Part shown: positions 5,530-6,015 of the stretch, piece after piece
Layout: every line of letters begins with the position of its first letter
How positions within the stretch are numbered: position 1 is the first letter of the stretch
Assembly: GCA_027008665.1 (NCBI GenBank)
Contig: JALVEA010000011.1
Location: 1 to 6,015, forward strand
Direction of reading: 5' to 3'
Source of the DNA: Thiotrichaceae bacterium
GTDB lineage: Bacteria; Pseudomonadota; Gammaproteobacteria; Thiotrichales; Thiotrichaceae
DNA length: 6,015 nucleotides
Notes under the pieces: generated by a model
What the model was told of the DNA's origin: nothing
Database searches by the model: none
The model's input: the letters and a program-made list of their open reading frames with translations, nothing else
Translations under genes and position numbers: made by a program

Positions 5530-5823
5530 TTATTCAGGATAAATTTTCATACCCGCTTGCATAGCTCCCTCAATAGTACCATCGAGCAATTCATAACCTG
5601 GAAACATGAATTCCTCAGGGTCATAGGCATTGTTACTGTATTTATAAACAGCAAAATCCCACTCTTTAGTAGCTTCATCGTATTTAAGTCGTCCTATTTG
5701 GGTAGAACCACGATTAAGGTAAGCAAATTGCGCTCGGAAGCGGATAGTGTACTGTGTTTTATTTATTTTATTGTATTTTGTAACACTATCTTGTGCTTCT
5801 TTTTTAATTAATTTTTTATTCAT
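5530..5823 (-). CDS. Uncharacterised 97-residue protein
   Basis: The function is unknown. The protein begins with a Lys-rich stretch (1-28), followed by a compact aromatic core: RFRAQFAYLNRG (28-39), IGRLKYDEATKEWDFAVYKYSNNAYDPEEFMFPG (43-76) and a C-terminal DGTIEGAMQAGMKIYP. The order of basic strand, Trp-Asp-Phe-Ala strand, Tyr-Asp-Pro-Glu-Glu turn and Gly-Thr-x-Glu-Gly-Ala-Met helix resembles small hypothetical proteins I recall from diverse bacteria, none with a known role. No signal peptide, membrane segment or cysteine is present. Its ATG lies only 4 bases after the stop of the VWA-protein gene and has no ribosome binding site, so translation is probably coupled to that gene. It is followed by the palindrome cluster. 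Confidence 0.7.
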   Translation of the reverse strand: MNKKLIKKEAQDSVTKYNKINKTQYTIRFRAQFAYLNRGSTQIGRLKYDEATKEWDFAVYKYSNNAYDPEEFMFPGYELLDGTIEGAMQAGMKIYPE

Positions 5824-5827
5824 AATA

Positions 5828-6015
5828 TTATTTTGTCAATGATAAAAAGAGTTGTGGCAACCGTTCTGGCAACCGTTCTATATTATCAATCACGGTGTAG
5901 TTATTAGCAAAGATATCACTCACATATTCATCGGCTTTAGGGTCAAGGCTAATGCAGTGGGTGTAGATGCCTTTTTGATCGAGTTCAGACACCGCTTTAT
6001 AGGTATCTTTGATTA
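5828..6015 (-). CDS. VWA-domain protein of the NorD/CbbO type, C-terminal end (partial)
   Basis: The frame enters from the right edge and ends with TAA at 5828-5830, giving 61 residues. It reads DTYKAVSELDQKGIYTHCISLD, then PKADEYVSDIFANNYTVIDNI, then ERLPERLPQLFLSLTK. This is the end of a von Willebrand factor A domain as found in NorD (nitric oxide reductase activation) and CbbO (partner of the MoxR ATPase CbbQ in RubisCO activation): helix, strand with IxLD, an Asp-Glu-Tyr helix, and the RLPE-LP-L-F ending. NorD and CbbO cannot be separated from this fragment; the nearby carbonic anhydrase mildly favours CbbO, by context only. The metal-binding MIDAS residues lie outside the window. Near the end it carries a perfect 12-base tandem duplication in frame. 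Confidence 0.8.
   Translation of the reverse strand, partial: IKDTYKAVSELDQKGIYTHCISLDPKADEYVSDIFANNYTVIDNIERLPERLPQLFLSLTK
5855..5879. repeat. 12-bp tandem duplication inside the VWA-protein gene
   Basis: TGGCAACCGTTC occurs twice in a row without a mismatch, followed by one more T. On the coding strand this encodes Glu-Arg-Leu-Pro twice. Family members commonly have RLPE-x-LP here, so the protein repeat is probably old, but exact identity at the DNA level including third codon positions suggests recent slippage or conversion. Confidence 0.85.

Noticed and set aside
5557..5811. 84-codon rightward open frame
   Set aside because: Antisense to the 97-residue gene, whose protein has a more convincing composition and a coupled position after the VWA gene.

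Overview
The window is AT-rich, densely coded bacterial DNA with short intergenic gaps. The protein sequences look gammaproteobacterial: an Escherichia-type D-aminoacyl-tRNA deacylase tail, a Can-type beta-carbonic anhydrase whose key residues fall at the E. coli/Haemophilus positions, and a short signal peptidase I. The C-terminus of a NorD/CbbO-type von Willebrand factor A protein and a carbonic anhydrase lie on the same strand, which hints at a chemolithoautotroph or denitrifier such as a sulfur oxidiser. That assignment is inference only.

Left part (1-3289): the 3' end of dtd runs rightwards and meets a five-gene leftward block. In transcription order the block is lepB (signal peptidase I, TTG start), bioD (dethiobiotin synthetase, start overlapping lepB), a possible terminator, a HupE/UreJ-like membrane protein, a DUF1007 periplasmic protein (ATGA overlap with the previous gene) and gmk (guanylate kinase, 11 bases later). 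The HupE-like and DUF1007 pair looks like a metal-uptake module sitting among housekeeping genes.

Middle (3290-4222): a 155-bp divergent intergenic region separates lepB from a rightward gene for an exported protein with a bacterial SH3 domain and a COG3650-like cysteine-containing C-terminal domain. A strong 10-bp hairpin lies in the convergent gap that follows.

Right part (4223-6015): a leftward series in transcription order contains the VWA-protein C-terminus, a 97-residue unknown protein starting 4 bases after it, a 90-bp cluster of inverted repeats, a 137-residue unknown protein, a near-perfect dyad with a candidate promoter, and the type II beta-carbonic anhydrase.

No tRNA, rRNA, CRISPR array or intact mobile element was seen. 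No clearly new multi-gene system is evident. The items most worth a second look are the palindrome cluster at 5419-5506, the two unknown small proteins beside it, and the predicted His-x-His mature N-terminus of the DUF1007 protein.
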